A stretch of DNA of 64,000 nt, taken from assembly GCA_026008535.1 (NCBI GenBank), contig BRKX01000011.1, forward strand, positions 20,778,001 through 20,842,000, in the 5' to 3' direction. This document shows positions 20,841-31,846 of the stretch, in pieces. This DNA is from Perilla frutescens. Lineage: Eukaryota; Streptophyta; Magnoliopsida; Lamiales; Lamiaceae. The notes beneath the pieces are model-generated. The model did not search any database. It saw only the letters and a program-made list of their open reading frames with translations, and was not told the origin of the DNA. The translations under genes and the position numbers were made by a program. The number at the start of each line of letters is the position of its first letter. The first letter of the stretch is position 1.

Positions 20841-22439
20841 TGAATTTGATTCATGCTAGAATGCTTGGTTTTGAGTCGATTAAGAGTCTATATGCATGTG
20901 ATCCCTTCTTTGCTTAGATTTTTGAGGAATGTTCGAAAAAGTCTAAGTCTTTTGATGGGTTTTTCGTGCATGATGGATTTTTATTTCGTAGTTCTCAGTT
21001 ATGCATTCCTAGTTGTTCTATGCGTGAGCTACTTATGTTAGAATCGCATGCAGGAGGTTTAACGGGTAACTTTAGTGTGAATAAAACATTAAGCATGCTG
21101 CATGAGCATTTTTATTGGCCACATATAAGAAGAGATATTGAGCATGTGTGTAGTAGATGTGTTACTTGCCATAGGTCTAAGTCTACTTCACATCCATTTA
21201 GTTTATACACGCCCCCTACCCGCCCCTAGTTCACCTTGGATTGATTTGTCTATGGATTTTATCTTAGGTTTACCTAGGTGTAGATTGGGTAAGGATTCTG
21301 TGTTTGTGGTTGTTGATCATTTTTCTAAAATGGCGCATTTCATTGCATGTAGAAAAACTGATGATGCTGTGCATATTGCCAATCTATTCTTTGTGCATGT
21401 AGTTAGATTACATGGTATTCCTAAAACTATTATTAGTGATAGAGATTCCAAGTTCTTAGCACACTTTTGGATAGTTTTGAGGGGAAAATTAGGAACTAAG
21501 TTGTTGTTTTCTACAGCATGTCATCCACAAATCGATGGTCAAACTAAGGTTGTGAATCGCACTTTAGGCACATTACTTAAGTCTTTAATTAAAAATAATT
21601 TGAAGTCTTGGGAAGAGTGTTTACCTTACGCCGAATTTGCATATAATCGTGTGGTACATTCTTCTACTAATATGTCTCCTTTTGAGGTTGTTTATGGATT
21701 TAATCCGTTAACTCCTACTGATTTGTTACCTTTACCTGTTGAGCATCTAACAAGTGTTAAAGGTTTGAGACGAGCTAAGCAAGTTAAGGAGATGCATGAG
21801 AGAGTGCGTGCTCGCATTGAGCACAAAGGGAAGCACATAGCCAAATCCAGAAATCTGCGACGCAAACAAGTGATCTTTCAGCCCGGAGATCGTGTTTGGA
21901 TTCATCTGAGTCCCGGATGGTTTCCAAATCTGAGAAAGTCCAAGTTGTCACCACGTGGAGACAGTCCTTTCATAGTTCTGAGTCGTGTAAACGACAGTGC
22001 TTACCGCATTGATCTTTCCGGTGAGTATAAATGTTCTTCAACTTTCAATGTTGCTGATTTATCTCCGTTTGTTGCAGATGAGTTCGATCAAGATGATAAT
22101 CCAAATTCGAGGATGAATTCTTTTCAGCAGGGGGGGAATGATGAAGCCATGCAAGGCATTGAAGGCCTTGAACCCGAACTGCAATTCAAAGGTCCAATAA
22201 CGTGACATCGAGCAAAGAAATTACAAGGATATTTCCAAGTGTTGATTCGCAAGAAGTTCGAGGAATTAGAAGATGCAAAGTGCAGTCATGTTTTAGTTAA
22301 TTTATTAACTAATGAAGATCAAGATCATACCATGGAGAATATAACTTGCAGAGTTGAAGATGAAAATCCAAATTGGACGTGTGCAAGTGTGAAGAAATCG
22401 GCCCTTGATTTATTAAATTATGGGTTGAATTTTATTTAG
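20841..22439 (+). pseudogene. C integrase with C-terminal tail running into the 3' LTR
   Basis: The zinc domain H..H..C..C is seen in ESHAGGLTGNFSVNKTLSMLHEHFYWP and CSRCVTCHRSKS (21,041-21,185). The catalytic core has the first Asp in WIDLSMDFILGLP and the second in IISDRDSKFLAHFW; the Glu position in QIDGQTKVVNRTL is Lys, which should abolish activity. The long frame 21,138-22,205 continues with LRRKQVIFQPGDRVWIH and NVADLSPFV, the C-terminal DNA-binding part. It crosses the polypurine tract and enters the LTR at 22,139. A TGA at 22,203 ends it, but the same frame stays open to 22,439 with HRAKKLQGYFQVLIRKKFEEL, matching the usual GP[IM]TR.RAK tail of these elements. A frame shift lies near 21,230. 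Confidence 0.85.
22126..22138 (+). other. C polypurine tract
   Basis: AGCAGGGGGGGAA lies directly before the 3' LTR start TGATGAAGCC. It overlaps the integrase reading frame. Confidence 0.85.
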
Positions 22440-23411
22440 ACCATAGTATTTATTTTAATTAATTTAGACTATAGTTTAGATCAGTTTTTATTTAATTTTA
22501 TGTGTAATTTTCGTCCCTTATAGTATAGGTTTGACTAGAATTGTATTTAAGGCAATTTCCTACCTTGAATAGAATTCTAGTTTAGGTATTTTTATAATAT
22601 AGTTAGAGATCCTTTTTGGATCAGATTTTTTCGGCCTTTTTATTAATTATTTTCGTGCATATTAACCCTAAAAATAGGGAACCATGTTACTTTGACATTT
22701 TAGACATTATTGATTAAATTTGCTTTTGCATTCAATTTGTGTCTCAACCGTTCAAAGCTTTTGATTGTTTTCTGTCGAAAATCATCATTCTTGAAGCCTA
22801 GAAATTTCAAGTCTTATTCCAAGAGAACGTTCTAATTTACATGAGGAATTAGGGTGAACTCGCTATGAAGAACAACTTAGAGATTCGTTTTCGTCGTACA
22901 AGATACGCCGGGGATTAATCGGGTTGCTATTCAACAACACTATCATCAACGCCACCATCTTCGACGTCCTACATCTCCATCAAGTCGTCCGTATCATCCT
23001 CAATCAACCAAATTCATTCGAACCCAGTTTGAGTGCAAATCCAGATCCGTTCATCGTGTTCTACAGCAAATACCATAAGTTCTTCTACCCGTTATCATAC
23101 CCCATTTACTCAAGCCATTCTAAACCCTATATATTCAGCCCATTTGTCCCATACCTCCTACCCAAACCATCAACCCTATTCAGCCCCCTTCTTGTTGGAA
23201 TTGTGTTCCATTTTTGTGTCGTAGTCTAAGTATCGTATTTAGGCCTAGATTCGTTTGTTCTTTGTATTCGAATTCCTATTGGTTTAATTCAGTTTATTTT
23301 CGATATATTATAGTGTTTATGGTAGGATTAAGTCCTTCCAAGTTGACGTGTTCTTTTGTAGAAGTCTTCCGCACGTTCTCATACACTATACAATTTGTCC
23401 GGGTTACATCA
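22139..23411 (+). repeat. C 3' LTR, complete
   Basis: Begins TGATGAAGCC after the polypurine tract and ends GGGTTACATCA, so the ends form TGATG..CATCA. Length 1,273 bases. The first 300 bases are also coding (integrase tail). The next bases, GTATC at 23,412, would be the target duplication whose partner is lost. Confidence 0.92.
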
Positions 23412-24507
23412 GTATCAGCATACCAAAAATAGGTCAAACATGAGTTGAGCTTGGTAATCCTCACAAACTCTCTTCACTCAGTGTTTAGGCTCAGTATATA
23501 CACTCAAATCAATACAATTATGTACTTAGTCGCCCCATAAGCTTGCTAAAGTTCTACTATCAATCTCCAGAAATTATAGATGCATAAGTATCAATAGGAC
23601 TTTTTAGGTTACAGTGGGCATTACATGTAGGTGGAGCTTTATTTCTGTACAGGCCCCCCATTTTTTTCTAAGTCAACTACCCTGCTGTGCCCCATTCAGA
23701 CAACAAATATTTCTTTACTTTGGGCATTCTGAACACTTAAGACTAGGAAAATTTATTTTTCTCTTTTTTTTTTCTTTTTCTTTTTCTTTTATCATTTTTT
23801 TTATTTTTCTTTTATTTATTCCCCTATCTTTTCTGGCCCCTATTTTTTTTACAAATATCTCCCAATAATTCTGCCATTCCCATTTTGTCACTTCAGGCTC
23901 TTATGATGCCCTGGCTAAATATATATATATATATACCATCCTAAAAAATATGCCAGGGCATTTTATAGGCTCAAGGGGCTGTAAAGGTTGTGTCATTGGT
24001 GGGTAAATTTTTATCTTGGTGGCTCAGCAAAAGATGGCCTATATCATCTACTTATTCATCAACAATTCCCAGGCTTCAAACAGAACAGTAGCAAGTCTAG
24101 ATTTTCTAAGCACACAATTGTTCATACATGAAGTAAAGAAAGCTGTGAAATGGGCATACAACAAATAGATTCAAGTCTTACAGGGCATGCTAAACTCGTT
24201 CATCATCCCTATCTTATGTGGACATGCTGATTTTGATCTGAAGCAGTTTCATGTTGAAAATATCAAATGCAATGACCACATAGACTTCACAGATTAGCAT
24301 GCTTGACTCAACTAACTACCTACACACTTTGTATTTTGCAAAGTGTTAAAAACAGACTCAACAAGAAAAACAAAACACAAACTAGAATGCCCCCACCCAC
24401 ACTTTGCATTAGGCAAAGTGGGTGAACAGGGGTGACACACAAATAACAAGAAATAAAAAAAAACAAACAAAACAAAAACTACTCTAAGGAAAGAGAGAAC
24501 CAGGAAT
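23412..24507 (-). other. B 3' non-coding region after ORF2
   Basis: No gene is visible. The interval contains a pyrimidine tract (TTTCTTTTTC-type, 23,756-23,850), a short (AT)n run at 23,922-23,936 and many GGGCA/TGCCC words typical of B. The polypurine tract of B is not present; it was probably removed with the end of the B LTR. Confidence 0.6.
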
Positions 24508-25661
24508 CAATCGAACAAGGGCGTTGGGTAAGAAAAGCCAACGTGCTTAAAGTAGGCCTTCAGGGCTATCTCAATGCGGTCTAGTTTCTCATCTGTCTGG
24601 GACTGGGCATTCACCAATACTTCCAAATTTTTCATTATCACAGTAACTGGGTGCTCCCCTTGCTCTGCCCTCCCTGCTGGTGGCTTCTAGATATACCTAC
24701 AATCATTAAAACGCTCGAGGAATCTCCTGCTCTATACCCAGAGTAACGAGAGACTCACGGTGGACTCTTTTGGAGTTTATGATGTCTCGGACCAGTGGTG
24801 GACCGCTTCCAAATCTTCCTGGAGTGGGGTTTCCCACTCTTCTGCTTTTCTTTGGTTCGGGCTTTGGTGTGCCCTCCCCAGCCTTTCTCTTCCGCGAAGA
24901 GGGTTCTCCAACAAGCTTCTCCCTTGCCTTCACGGCCACCGCCTTGCTGACCTTCTGCTTGGGTGGCGAGTCCTTCGAGGGCTCATCAATGAGCATGTGA
25001 GCTTGAGATCGCTCACTTTGCTCTTGCTCCTCCTTCTCTTGTTCAGAGGCCTCATCCTCAGTCTTCTTCCGCTGAGACTCTTCAGGCTGCTCTGACTGCT
25101 CTGGAATGGGCTCTCCAACATTTTTCTTGTCCTTGGCCTTCTCCAGAGCCCTTTTCTTTATCTCCACAGGTGGTTCCTCCTCTTTCTGAGAATCCATCTC
25201 GTCCAATTCATCCACAAAATCATCTCAACCTTCATCTCTTTCCTCTTCCACTCCCTCATCTTCCTCGACAGCTTCTTCAGATGGCTTAGGTGTCGAAACC
25301 CTAGCCGGTTTCTTTTCTTTCTTTGCTGTAACCTTCACCACTTGTTCCACAATGGGCTCCGCAACTGGTTCCTCCTCCTGCATGGCCACAGTCGTGGCTT
25401 TCTTTTCTAGTTGTTCCTCTTGTGAGGGCGTTGAAGAGCTCGTCTCTTCCGCCTCTACCGTGGGCTCTTTCTCGAGCACAATTTTTTCAGCAACCTTGCT
25501 GGTTGCTCCGGTGATAACTCCGGGAGTGGCTCCAACCTTAGGCTTCACAGCCTTCTTCTTTGCAGCTTTTGGTTATGCGGGCTCTTGACCACAATAGGAG
25601 CTTCGAACTCCAGCTTGCCCTTCACCTTTGGAGGAGCTTTCTTGCCTCTGGTGTTCACCAT
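24508..25661 (-). pseudogene. B ORF2 (env-position ORF), charged N-terminal region, frameshifted
   Basis: Starts at ATG 25,661 with MVNTRGKKAPPKVKGK, a common opening for Athila ORF2, and changes frame near 25,550 (25,548-25,225), again near 25,215 (to 24,706) and once more, ending near 24,508. The protein is very rich in Glu, Lys, Pro and Ser (e.g. KKEKKPARVSTPKPSEE, EASEQEKEEQEQSERSQ) with a basic KPEPKKSRRVGNPTPGRFG segment that could be a nuclear signal. After it, RFLERFNDCRYI resembles the start of the folded ORF2 domain, but then only a short coiled-coil-like tail (MKNLEVLVNAQSQTDEKLDR) and KHVGFSYPTPLFD remain. The main domain is missing. No signal peptide or transmembrane segment is seen. 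Function unknown. Confidence 0.65.
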
Positions 25662-26160
25662 TTTTTAAGCTTGAGAGGTGGTGGAAAGGTTTCTGCTTGA
25701 AGGGTTTTTCGAAGAGGGCTTGGATGTTTCAGAAAAATTCAAAGAGAGTGAAAGTGATTATTTTGATTTTGTGGGGTTTGTTTTAAGCATAGTGTTACTG
25801 TAGCTTGATGTGACTGCGACCTTTTAGATTCTCAGGGTTTAATGTGATCGGTATGCCCACAGTAACGGATAAGCATTATCCCTGAAAAATCAGACTTCAT
25901 CTTTATCTCTTCAGAGTGCCCTGCTTCAGAGCCCCTAATTTTTTGGGATTTAACTCTATCTCTTGCTTCTCTCTCTTTATCCTAACCTGTAGATCACATA
26001 CTTATCCAAAAACAAGCGTAAAATTGCCCCTAAACTAATTTAATTAACTGGAAACTTTATTTAATTAAAATAAACAAGATTACAATAAAAATAAAATAAA
26101 AACTTGGGTTGCCTGCCAATAGCGCTCCATTTATTATCGTGGGCATGACACCATCCCTGT
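25662..26160 (-). other. B interval between integrase and ORF2, with pol-end box
   Basis: Non-coding. The box AGCGCTATTGGCAGGCAACCCA (minus strand, 26,105-26,126) lies about 35 bases after the integrase stop and matches the box in Athila-1 at 944-966. The rest is AT-rich. Confidence 0.65.
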
Positions 26161-28033
26161 TCAGGCATAAATGGGCTCTCTGAGCCAAACCACTCTAGCA
26201 TCCTGATCAGAATGCCCTAGGTACGGTTTGAGACAATGGGCTTTAACTTTGAATTGTCCTCCAGTTTCTGGATTTTTAAGCTCAAGTGCCCCATTGGGGC
26301 ATCCCGCATAGACTTCAAATGGACCAACCCACTAGGTCCTCAGACTTTCTCCCATCAATTTGAACGTTGAATGGTACAAAAGTATTTGCTGTCCTGGGAA
26401 GAATCTCTTTCTCCTAATTACTTGATCATGAAGCCTCTTCATCTTTTCCTTGTAAAACACAACATTATCATAGGCTTCCATTCTCATTTCTTCCAGCTCT
26501 TGAATCTAAAATTTTCTGAAATGCCCGGCTGTATCCTTATCCATATTCAGCTTCTAAAGTGCCCATCGCGCCTTGTGCTCAAGTTCTACTGGCAGATGGC
26601 AACACTTCTCAAATAGCATCTAGTAAGGGGACATTCCAATTGGAGTCTTGAATGCAGTCCGGTATGCCCACAGGGTATCATCAAAATGGGTACTCCAGTC
26701 CTTCCGACTCGGATCCATTACCTTCCAAAGGATGGCTTTAATTTCTCGATTTGAGACTTCAGCTTGGCCATTCCCTTATGGTTGATAGGCTGTTGTGACC
26801 CTATGGTTCACCCCATATTTCTTTAATAGCCTCTCCATCGTTTGGTTGCAAAAATAGGTCCCTTGATCATTGATGATGGACCTGGGCACACCAAACCGGC
26901 TAAAAATATGGGATTTCAGAAATGCGACTACTACCCTTGCATCATTGGTAGGAGTGGCCTTGGCTTCCACCTATTTGGACACATAATCAACTGTCAGGAT
27001 AATTAATGAGATCACATCAATAATGTAATGGTTCCTCTTAGAATTTGTAAGGGGTCTCATGAAATCCATTCCCCAAACATCGAAAATTTCCACTGACATG
27101 ATGGGTGTCGTGGGCATTTCATTCATTCTTGTGATGTTCCTGACTCTCTAGCATTGATCACATCTTGTGCAAATGTCGTGGGCATCTTTGAAAATTGTGG
27201 GCCAATAGAACCCATAGTCCAGAACTCTTCTTGTTGTTCGGTTTGGTTGGAAATGCCCACCGCAAGCATAATTGTGACAATGCTTCAAAATATTCTCAAT
27301 TTCATAGTCTGGGACACATCTTCTTATGATTTGATCAGCACATCTCCTCCATAGAATAGAGTTATCCCAGGCACAGAACTTGCTCTCATGCCTCAGTTTA
27401 TTCTTTTGGTATCTTGAGTACCCAATTGGCAACTCTCCCGACTCTAAAAAGTTTATTATATTTGCATACCAGGGCTCCAGTGTGCCCCGTGCTAAGTATA
27501 AATGCTCATCAGGAAAATGATTCGTAATGGACATTTCATCGCCTTTTTCATTCAGCATCTGGCTCAGATGATCAGCTACCAAGTTCTGTGCCCTACTCTA
27601 TTCTTTTATCTTAACATCAAACTCCTGCAAAAGCAGGATCCACCTAATTAGTCTCGGCTTCGTTCCTTCTTGCCATCAAGTGCCTCAGAGCACCGTGATC
27701 TGTGTAAATAATGATTTTTGCACCCAAGAGATAAGACCGAAACTTTTCGAATGCAAACACTACTGCCAATAGATCCTTTTCAGTAGTGGTGTAATTACAC
27801 TGTGCCTCATTCAGAGTTTTGGAGGCATAGTAAATTACATGATTTTCTTTTCCTCTCTTTTGACTCAGTACAACGCCTACAGCGTATCCACTGGCGTCAC
27901 ACATAATCTCAAAGGGCATTCCCCAATCTGGTGGTTGGATAACTGGTGGTGTGACCAGTTGCTTTTTCAAAAAATTGAATGCCTTCTTAGACTCTTCATC
28001 AAATTCAAAGGGAACTACTTGTTGTAATAAGTG
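26161..28033 (-). pseudogene. B RT end, RNase H and integrase
   Basis: After the D insertion the frame resumes with TTHLLQQVVPFEF, the tether, and RNase H: FEIMCDASGYAVGVVLSQ, LLAVVFAFEKFRSYLLG, IIIYTDHGALRHLMARR (28,033-27,644). A stop lies at the end of this frame; LVADHLSQM follows. Integrase (27,582-26,161) has the zinc region HCHNYACGGHF and CTRCDQC, a core with VWGMDFM, the Asp of SIINDQGTYF and the Glu of GNGQAEVSNREIK, then the C-terminal KVKAHCLKPYL and a stop at 26,161. All three acidic residues of the D,D,E set are present, but stops at about 27,600, 27,148, 26,973 and 26,776 and later ones interrupt the frame. This is the typical Athila pol C-terminus. Confidence 0.88.
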
Positions 28034-28617
28034 AGTAATTGTGACGTCCCAAAATTTCATAAATAATAAATATCTCATTTATACAATAAATATAAGAGTT
28101 TAATACAGCGGAAGCAATATTTAAAATAAAATCATATTTATTTAATCTTGACCATCACCTCGTCTCCACATCATCGCCTGAGGATCCTTAGCCTGAAAAA
28201 TAAATGGCTTTGGGGTGAGTGCTATTAACTCAGCGGAGTCCATATTTATCCAAATTATACAAATACATAACATAACAAGTCATCATAGCATAGTGCCCGT
28301 AGGCCGTCACATGATAATAACCCAAAGGGTGTCATCAATAAACATAAAGCCCGTAGGCCATCATAAATACCCAGAATGGGTCATCATAAACATAAAGCCC
28401 GTAAGCCATCATCAAATAACCCGGAGGGTGTCATCAATAGCACCTGCATATCATATACAAGCATAATAGAGATAAATGTATTTTTTAATTTCAACGTCGA
28501 ATCCCCACCTTTCCTTGACTTTAAAACTTGACTGAATGTGAATTTAATTAGATCCGTGCGCGCCGCCTAGCATTAAAAAATAATAATTATCATATCTTTA
28601 ATATAATTTAAATGAGT

Positions 28618-28619
<2 letters not shown>

Positions 28620-28682
<63 letters not shown>
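28620..28682. repeat. (AAT)n microsatellite in D 3' LTR
   Basis: About 21 AAT units. The other LTR has a run of similar length at 32,634-32,701, so the microsatellite existed before insertion. Confidence 0.95.
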
Positions 28683-28683
<1 letters not shown>

Positions 28684-29272
28684 CATGAATTATTTCCTCA
28701 CTCTCTTGGCCCAACCAACAATTCCTCATTTCAACAAGAAGCCCACCTCCTCATTAATCCTAAGCCCACCTCATCATTAGTAATTTTTACCCTTGCCTAC
28801 CATATTTGACCAAACAAAATCAAATAACATAGAAAAAAAATGGAAAAGCACCTCTTCTCAACCGTTCTCCCCGACAACAACTTTCCAAGCAGACCCTCTC
28901 TCTCTCCTATTCTTTTCTCTCTCTCTTTTTTTTTCTCCAGACCCCTCCATCTCTCTCTAGCATTTTTTCCCTCTCTCATGCCAAAATCACCATACCACTT
29001 CTGCTGTTGCAACGCCGAGACGCCACCACTAGAGTCTACAGCTGCCGCTGCTGCTTCGAGATTAGCTTTTGCTACCGGATTCCCTCTCTCCCTCACCCCT
29101 ATTTCCCAAGAATGTTATGCAAGGAAGGAATATATATATATATATATATATACATATATATACACACACACACACATACATAAAATAACATCAAGGGAGA
29201 AGTACCTCAAGTGAAAACTAAAATAGAGAATAGAAGAATGCTTATGGTGTGATTTTGTAAATAATGAACGAG

Positions 29273-29283
29273 TCTATTTATAC
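29273..29283 (-). promoter_or_regulatory. TATA box in D 3' LTR
   Basis: Minus-strand GTATAAATAGA, conserved at 33,301-33,311 in the 5' LTR. It is a near-consensus plant TATA box in the U3/R position. Confidence 0.6.
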
Positions 29284-29713
29284 TGTGGATTTTCATTTTG
29301 AAAAAGGAATGCAATAAGTCATGAATCAATTTTGCTGAAATCTTGAATGAAAATTGGTCGGATTTTTGGCTCAATCAAACCTGTAAATCCGCCATTTCAT
29401 TTTGTTGTAACACACGTTTCAATTGAGGAAGAAGAGTAATAGTTGGACCTTGGCAAGTGGGCTTAGAAATCACATTTTTGATATATTGGGCCATAAATAA
29501 TTTTAATGTTTGGGCTAAAAAAAATAAATAAACTATATGATATGATTCCAATAAAAATAATAATAAAAGTAATGTAAGTAATTTAATATATTTAATTTAC
29601 GTATATAATTGCTAAGGCGTGACTTATAGGACTAACAAATTAATAATATCATTTAGTAAAATAAATAAATAAAAATATGAACGACTCGTAAATTAAAAAT
29701 TTGGGTCGTTATA

Positions 29714-30152
29714 TCCTTCACCACTTAAAAAGAATTTCGTCCTCGAAATTTACTTACCTTACCCTTGAATTGAGGTTCCTAACATAATGTCCTCTCGACT
29801 AAAGTGTTTCTACTGTCTCAAACCTTAACATGCTCATTTCAGTTATATTCTAAAAATGGATCGCTAGATATTCCACAGAGTTCTAAATCAGCTACCTTAA
29901 AAGGCCTCTTATAGATATCCACGATAAGTTGATACGTCTCTAATCCTTCATTCCCATCTTCTCCTTAAAAGAACTATGTCATTGAGAAATCCAATTCATC
30001 ATTATTTCCAAATATATATATATATATATAAATTCATCCCTAGTAGTCCGCTTAAAATTTATTCCTTATCGATCACGACCTTTATTACAATTCCTAGATT
30101 AAAACGTCTCCTAAACAAAATCGCTTAATACTTAACCTAGCGTCGTCTTTTG
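29714..30152 (-). other. D region between gag and 3' LTR
   Basis: No gene is visible; all of pol is absent. Next to the LTR, the minus-strand sequence reads AATTTCGAGGACGAAATTC then TTTTTAAGTGGTGAAGGA, a degenerate version of the Tekay/Del polypurine tract (compare 43,027-43,044 in E). A (TA)n run lies at 30,008-30,030. Confidence 0.65.
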
Positions 30153-31229
30153 CTACCCATCGTGATTCACGTCATAGGCACGGGCGTTACCTCTTCCTTT
30201 CGCATTTTCTCCTCTTCCGGCGTTCCCTCCCCCTTCATTATTTCCTCTCATTTCCGCATTTCCTTTTCTTGGAAGGTTCCTTTGTTGAAGTTTAGGACAA
30301 TTCGAGGCTATGTGCCCTTCTTCGTGACACCAATAACACGCATTTCGTCTGAAATGGCATTCCCCATTGTGATTTCTATGACATTGTGTACAAAACGGTT
30401 TATTTGATAATATTCTGAAATTTCTATCTTCATGCTGCCTCGATTTCTTCTCAAAATGAGATTCTTTTTCTTCGTCATTTTCATCTTGATGCCTTTTCCC
30501 ATGGTTGATTGGGTGCCTAGAAGCAGAGATCTCCAAATTTAGGTGACTAAACACAGCTTGAGCACATTCCACCTCCTCCGAGTAGGTTGCAATTGTTCCT
30601 CGAGCGGTTAGGATCCCTGCGATCTCTGGGCGCAAACCGTACTCAAAGTTACTCGCCTTCTTTTCTTCAGTATCCACCAAGTGCGGGACATATCGGGAAA
30701 GTTGGTTGAATTTTCTCTCGTACTCCATAACCGTCATGCTCCCTTGCTGCAAATTTATCAACTCCAACTCCTTCTGCTTTCGATAGGCCCTCGGGAAAAA
30801 CTTTACCAAGATCAAATTCTTGAACTCAACCCAAGTTAGATTTCTATGACGTTCTGCTGTCATGACACGTGCCAAACTCTGCCACCAATGCCCTGCATCT
30901 CCGATCAGTTGAAAAATAGCACATGATACCTTTTCTGCATCCGTACAATCGAGGTGTTCGAAAATCCGCTCCAGCTCGAATATCCACTCCTCCGTGTCAA
31001 GTGGTCCTTCATTCCCCTTCAGCTTGGGTGGGGCCATCTGTCGGAACTGCTTCATCATGGCATTTCCATCATTCCTCGGTGGATGGGCATTTTGAGGTAT
31101 GGCTTGCCTCAATGCTTGTGTTAACTCTTGCACAAAGGTTGGACGATTGCGAGGGGCCCGTCTTGCGTTGTCATCATCCGATTGAGTCTCCTCACTATCA
31201 GCTCGAATGTTACGACGTCTGTTGACCAT
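30153..31229 (-). CDS. D gag protein, intact 358 residues
   Basis: The only long uninterrupted retrotransposon gene in the window. It starts MVNRRRNIRADSEETQ, followed by an Asn/Arg-rich stretch and the capsid core: PPKLKGNEGPLDTEEWIFEL, FEHLDCTDAEKVSCAIFQL, HWWQSLARVM, KFFPRAYRKQKELEL, YERKFNQLSRYVPHLV (residues about 75-210). Two Cys/His knuckles follow: CTQCHRNHNGEC and CYWCHEEGHIASNC near residues 285-320, the second a proper CCHC. A Gly/Asn/Arg-rich tail ends RAYDVNHDG, where the family normally runs into protease. Gag would assemble particles and package RNA; with no pol in the element, it would rely on enzymes of relatives. A further minus-strand ORF (31,846-31,370) lies upstream. A host role is not indicated. 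Confidence 0.9.
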   Translation of the reverse strand: MVNRRRNIRADSEETQSDDDNARRAPRNRPTFVQELTQALRQAIPQNAHPPRNDGNAMMKQFRQMAPPKLKGNEGPLDTEEWIFELERIFEHLDCTDAEKVSCAIFQLIGDAGHWWQSLARVMTAERHRNLTWVEFKNLILVKFFPRAYRKQKELELINLQQGSMTVMEYERKFNQLSRYVPHLVDTEEKKASNFEYGLRPEIAGILTARGTIATYSEEVECAQAVFSHLNLEISASRHPINHGKRHQDENDEEKESHFEKKSRQHEDRNFRILSNKPFCTQCHRNHNGECHFRRNACYWCHEEGHIASNCPKLQQRNLPRKGNAEMRGNNEGGGNAGRGENAKGRGNARAYDVNHDG

Positions 31230-31369
31230 GATTCCTATTTATCGAGTTCATTAGAACAAACATATAAAGCTCAAAATCACAATAACAACTTTATTAAATT
31301 ACAAGATCGAAAGCCACAATACTTAAAGATGGAAAAATAAACAAAGATAACAAAAATCTTGCATGCTTT

Positions 31370-31846
31370 CTAGACACTACTAGCTCTCTTCATCCTCTTG
31401 TTGAAACTCTTCTTCGTGCTTGAATTTCGCCTCCCTATCATAACACCTTTAGATATCTTTCCGTACACGTAACGCTTCCAAACTTCAAGAAGTTGCTCAA
31501 TAAAATCATTGGAATTCAATGTCTCGTGAACCTCGTGCACATCTAGTACAAATCATCTGCGATCTTTAATTACGTTATTGGCTAGTAAACCCACAATATC
31601 CGGTGCTATGGATTGGACCCTTTCAGCGGCATACAACGGGTCGGGTGTGCATCCTTCTTTTTCCAATTTTCCCCAGAGGTTCTGAATGTTTAGCAGTTGT
31701 ATTTCCACTCCGGAATAGTCATCCCATGCAAGATCATGGAAATCACTCAACAATTTCTCCTTACGGATTATCACACGACTGGCTAAAGGACCCTTAGGAA
31801 CCCATCCTGTTGTTCTCATCCTCGCGGTCTGATAAGCTCTAACCAT
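31370..31846 (-). pseudogene. D leader ORF (158 codons, one in-frame stop), homologous to E leader ORF
   Basis: Between PBS and gag a frame opens at ATG 31,846 (MVRAYQTARMRTTGW), reaches a TGA at 31,553 after 97 codons and continues in the same frame to TAG at 31,370. Shared features with 48,046-47,567 of E, in the same order: LWGKLEKEG / FWKKLEKAG, YAAERVQSIAPDIV / VDAAYDIVEILPTF, and IEQLLEVWKRYVYGK / LKDLLVWWHKKVYGK. Lengths are 158 and 159 codons. The C-terminus is basic (NSSTKKSFNKRMKRASSV). I do not recognise the family. It could be a retrotransposon-specific accessory protein or an old captured plant gene fragment. The gap between its stop and the gag start is 140 bases. Confidence 0.55.

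Larger units (their letters stand above)
15305..23411 (+). mobile_element. C: CRM-like Ty3/gypsy chromovirus, plus strand
   Basis: Truncated 5' LTR 15,305-16,383, PBS, leader, gag, protease, RT, RNase H, integrase, polypurine tract and complete 3' LTR 22,139-23,411. The RT (LMNHVLRDVIGKFVVVYFDDILIYS) and integrase (VVDHFSKMAHFIACRKTDDA, AYNRVVHSSTNMSPFEVVYGFNPLTP) wording is that of the CRM clade and close relatives. The pol frame runs on into the 3' LTR, another CRM-like trait. About ten in-frame stops and a few shifts disable it. It sits in the 3' flank of B; the left target duplication was lost in the junction deletion, so only one side (GTATC at 23,412) remains. Confidence 0.87.
28039..29713 (-). 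repeat. D 3' LTR
   Basis: Plus-strand ends are TGTGACGTCC and GGTCGTTATA (the terminal TACA of the other copy is mutated to TATA). Inside are a run of imperfect ~50-60-bp repeats with CCCGTAGGCCATCAT (28,290-28,440), an (AAT)n microsatellite (28,620-28,682), a CT-rich tract (28,895-28,980) and a minus-strand TATA box at 29,273-29,283. Confidence 0.93.

Noticed and set aside
28840..29214. Plus-strand ORF of 124 codons, repeated at 32,871-33,227
   Set aside because: It lies inside both D LTRs, antisense to the element, in a CT-rich and microsatellite region; it is an LTR by-product, not a gene.
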